Below are positions 4,830 to 6,136 of a DNA stretch of 6,136 nucleotides, one piece after another (position 1 is the stretch's first letter; each line of letters begins with the position of its first letter). The notes under the pieces are model-generated. The model was not told the DNA's origin and did not search any database. It saw nothing but the letters and a program-made list of their open reading frames with translations. The translations under genes and the position numbers were made by a program. This DNA comes from JADFNO01 sp965369945. Lineage in GTDB: Bacteria > Planctomycetota > Phycisphaerae > Phycisphaerales > SM1A02. The stretch covers positions 1-6,136 of the forward strand of contig CBDUST010000278.1 of assembly GCA_965369945.1 (NCBI GenBank). Reading direction: 5' to 3'.

Positions 4830-6136
4830 CCAGCTTCCCCACCACAACCGATCCCACCTCAGCTGAAGCGCTGCTCGCGCGTGCCGAGAGTTTGCGCCAG
4901 GGTCTCGCCGGCAATTTCCGCGATCAGCTCGTCGAGGCACTCTACGACGATGCGAAACTCATCGCAGATCGTGCGGTCAAGCAAACTGGCGATCACAAAT
5001 GGGATTTCGATCAGCGCATCGATCGACTCATCACCTCGCCGCTGTTCGGCTTGCCGTTGATGTTGCTGCTGCTGGCGGTCATCTTCTGGATCACCATCAT
5101 CGGCGCGAACTATCCCTCGCAAATGTTGGCCGTCGGACTCTTCGCCGTCGAGGATTTCGCCAGCAACCTATTCAATAACTGGGGGGCGCCCTGGTGGTTG
5201 ACTGGGTTTGTATGGCACGGCGTATATCGCGGCCTGGCCTGGGTTGTCGCCGTCATGCTCCCGCCCATGCTGATCTTTTTCCCCATGTTCACCATCCTCG
5301 AAGACCTCGGCTACTTGCCCCGCGTCGCCTTCAACCTCGATCGACTGTTCAACAAAGCTGGCGCGCATGGAAAACAAGTCCTCACCATGAGCATGGGTTT
5401 CGGCTGCAACGCCGCCGGCGTTATCGCGTGTCGTACGATTGATTCGCCGCGTGAACGATTGATCGCCATCCTCACCAATAACTTCGTTCCCTGCAATGGA
5501 CGCTGGCCCACGCTGATACTCCTGGCGACCGTCTTCGTCGCCGCCGCGGCCCCGCCCGGCGTCGCCTCAGTCCTCGCCGCAGGATCCGTCGTCATGGTCG
5601 TGGTGCTCGGCGTCTTGTTCACGCTCATCGTCTCCGCCCTACTCTCACGAACCGTCCTCAAGGGCGAAGCTTCCGCGTTCACGCTCGAACTTCCGCCCTA
5701 TCGCCGACCCAGTATCCTGCGCACACTTCACACCTCGATCATCAACCGCACGATCTTCGTCCTGTGGCGAGCGATCCTCTGCGCCGCGCCCGCAGGGGCT
5801 GTGATTTGGCTACTCGCTAACATCGACATCGCCGGCCAGTCCATGGCCCAGCACTGCATCATTTTTCTCGACCCGCTCGGACACGCCATCGGTCTGGACG
5901 GCGTGATACTGCTGGCCTATGTCATCGCCATCCCCGCCAACGAGATTGTCGTCCCCACCATTCTCATGCTCTACCTCGGCAACACGATGATGACCGAAGA
6001 ACTCCAAACATCTGAAGGCTGGCGCGAACTTTTCATCGGCCAAAACAACTGGACGCTCCTCACCGCCGTGAACCTGATGCTTTTCTCGCTGCTTCACAAC
6101 CCCTGCGCGACGACGATCATCACCATCTACAAGGAA
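4826..6136 (+). CDS. feoB: FeoB membrane permease (C-terminal half of FeoB), truncated by the window end
   Basis: This is the inner-membrane Fe2+ channel part of FeoB; 437 codons are visible with no stop, and the extreme C-terminus is missing. Residues 12-65 look like the end of the GDI/linker helices (ALYDDAKLIADRAV, DQRIDRLITSPLFG). Hydrophobic segments follow near 72-95, 138-160, 228-245, 247-275, 309-331, 355-385 and 408-435. Gate and Cys motifs: GFGCNAAG (Cys194), VPCNGRWP (Cys223), IPANEIVVP (Asn372, Glu373) and LLHNPCATT (Cys427). The CNAAG and ANEIVVP forms fit, from memory, the FeoB subfamily seen in clostridia and other anaerobes, not the E. coli CNVP type. ATG 4826 overlaps the stop of the GTPase gene and has GGAAGG (4814-4819) at 6-nt spacing. 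Residues 1-12 are rich in Thr and Pro and resemble no FeoB segment, as expected of a fresh N-terminus. Confidence 0.94.
   Translation, partial: MTSFPTTTDPTSAEALLARAESLRQGLAGNFRDQLVEALYDDAKLIADRAVKQTGDHKWDFDQRIDRLITSPLFGLPLMLLLLAVIFWITIIGANYPSQMLAVGLFAVEDFASNLFNNWGAPWWLTGFVWHGVYRGLAWVVAVMLPPMLIFFPMFTILEDLGYLPRVAFNLDRLFNKAGAHGKQVLTMSMGFGCNAAGVIACRTIDSPRERLIAILTNNFVPCNGRWPTLILLATVFVAAAAPPGVASVLAAGSVVMVVVLGVLFTLIVSALLSRTVLKGEASAFTLELPPYRRPSILRTLHTSIINRTIFVLWRAILCAAPAGAVIWLLANIDIAGQSMAQHCIIFLDPLGHAIGLDGVILLAYVIAIPANEIVVPTILMLYLGNTMMTEELQTSEGWRELFIGQNNWTLLTAVNLMLFSLLHNPCATTIITIYKE

Noticed and set aside
4800..4835. Sequencing frameshift as the cause of the split FeoB
   Set aside because: The permease has its own GGAAGG site and an ATGA overlap, and both ends carry non-homologous linker residues, as in a settled gene split. 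Raw reads could still overturn this.
5399..5420. CNAAG in place of the E. coli-type CNVP motif in the FeoB gate as a loss of function
   Set aside because: The surrounding sequence (CRTIDSPRERLIAI, FVPCNGRWP, ANEIVVP) fits a recognised FeoB subfamily in which I recall this form being normal, so it is a subtype mark and not damage.

Overview
The window is a moderately GC-rich bacterial stretch with every supported gene on the + strand. An uncultured planctomycete, perhaps Phycisphaerae-like, fits best. The clues are a stray LDLPALLSLLANWGPC peptide that resembles the C-terminal dockerin-like tails common in that group, a large secreted beta-propeller protein, and a GTGGGACGGGC-type intergenic repeat. 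This assignment is inference; no ribosomal or other phylogenetic marker is present.

Layout. Bases 51-80 are a strong Rho-independent terminator for a gene lying upstream of the window. Bases 81-432 hold no intact gene, only the possible dockerin-tail remnant. Bases 433-1956 encode a secreted PQQ-dependent sugar dehydrogenase-like (GSDH family) propeller whose active-site motifs are intact, with a roughly 35-residue Cys/His-rich module spliced into the propeller. Bases 1957-2541 are non-coding: a hairpin after the stop codon, a 150-bp MITE-like element with perfect 16-bp terminal inverted repeats ending in TA, and then a sigma70-type promoter.

Bases 2542-6136 form a compact metal-transport operon: an MntR-type regulator, a DtxR-type regulator fused to FeoA-like SH3 domains, the FeoB G-protein domain as a separate protein, and the FeoB membrane permease, which runs off the window end. 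The last three genes overlap (8 bp and 4 bp), which suggests translational coupling.

How it may work. The promoter ahead of the first regulator carries a TAGC-N4-GCTA palindrome over its -10 box, which looks like an MntR box and suggests autoregulation by Mn2+ or Fe2+. The second regulator carries the full DtxR set of metal ligands (Cys replaced by Asp) plus a canonical FeoA domain, so sensing and the FeoA accessory role sit in one polypeptide. FeoB is divided into GTPase and channel halves. The unusual points are the combination of two DtxR-superfamily regulators, the regulator-FeoA fusion and the split FeoB in one operon. The individual domains belong to known families.
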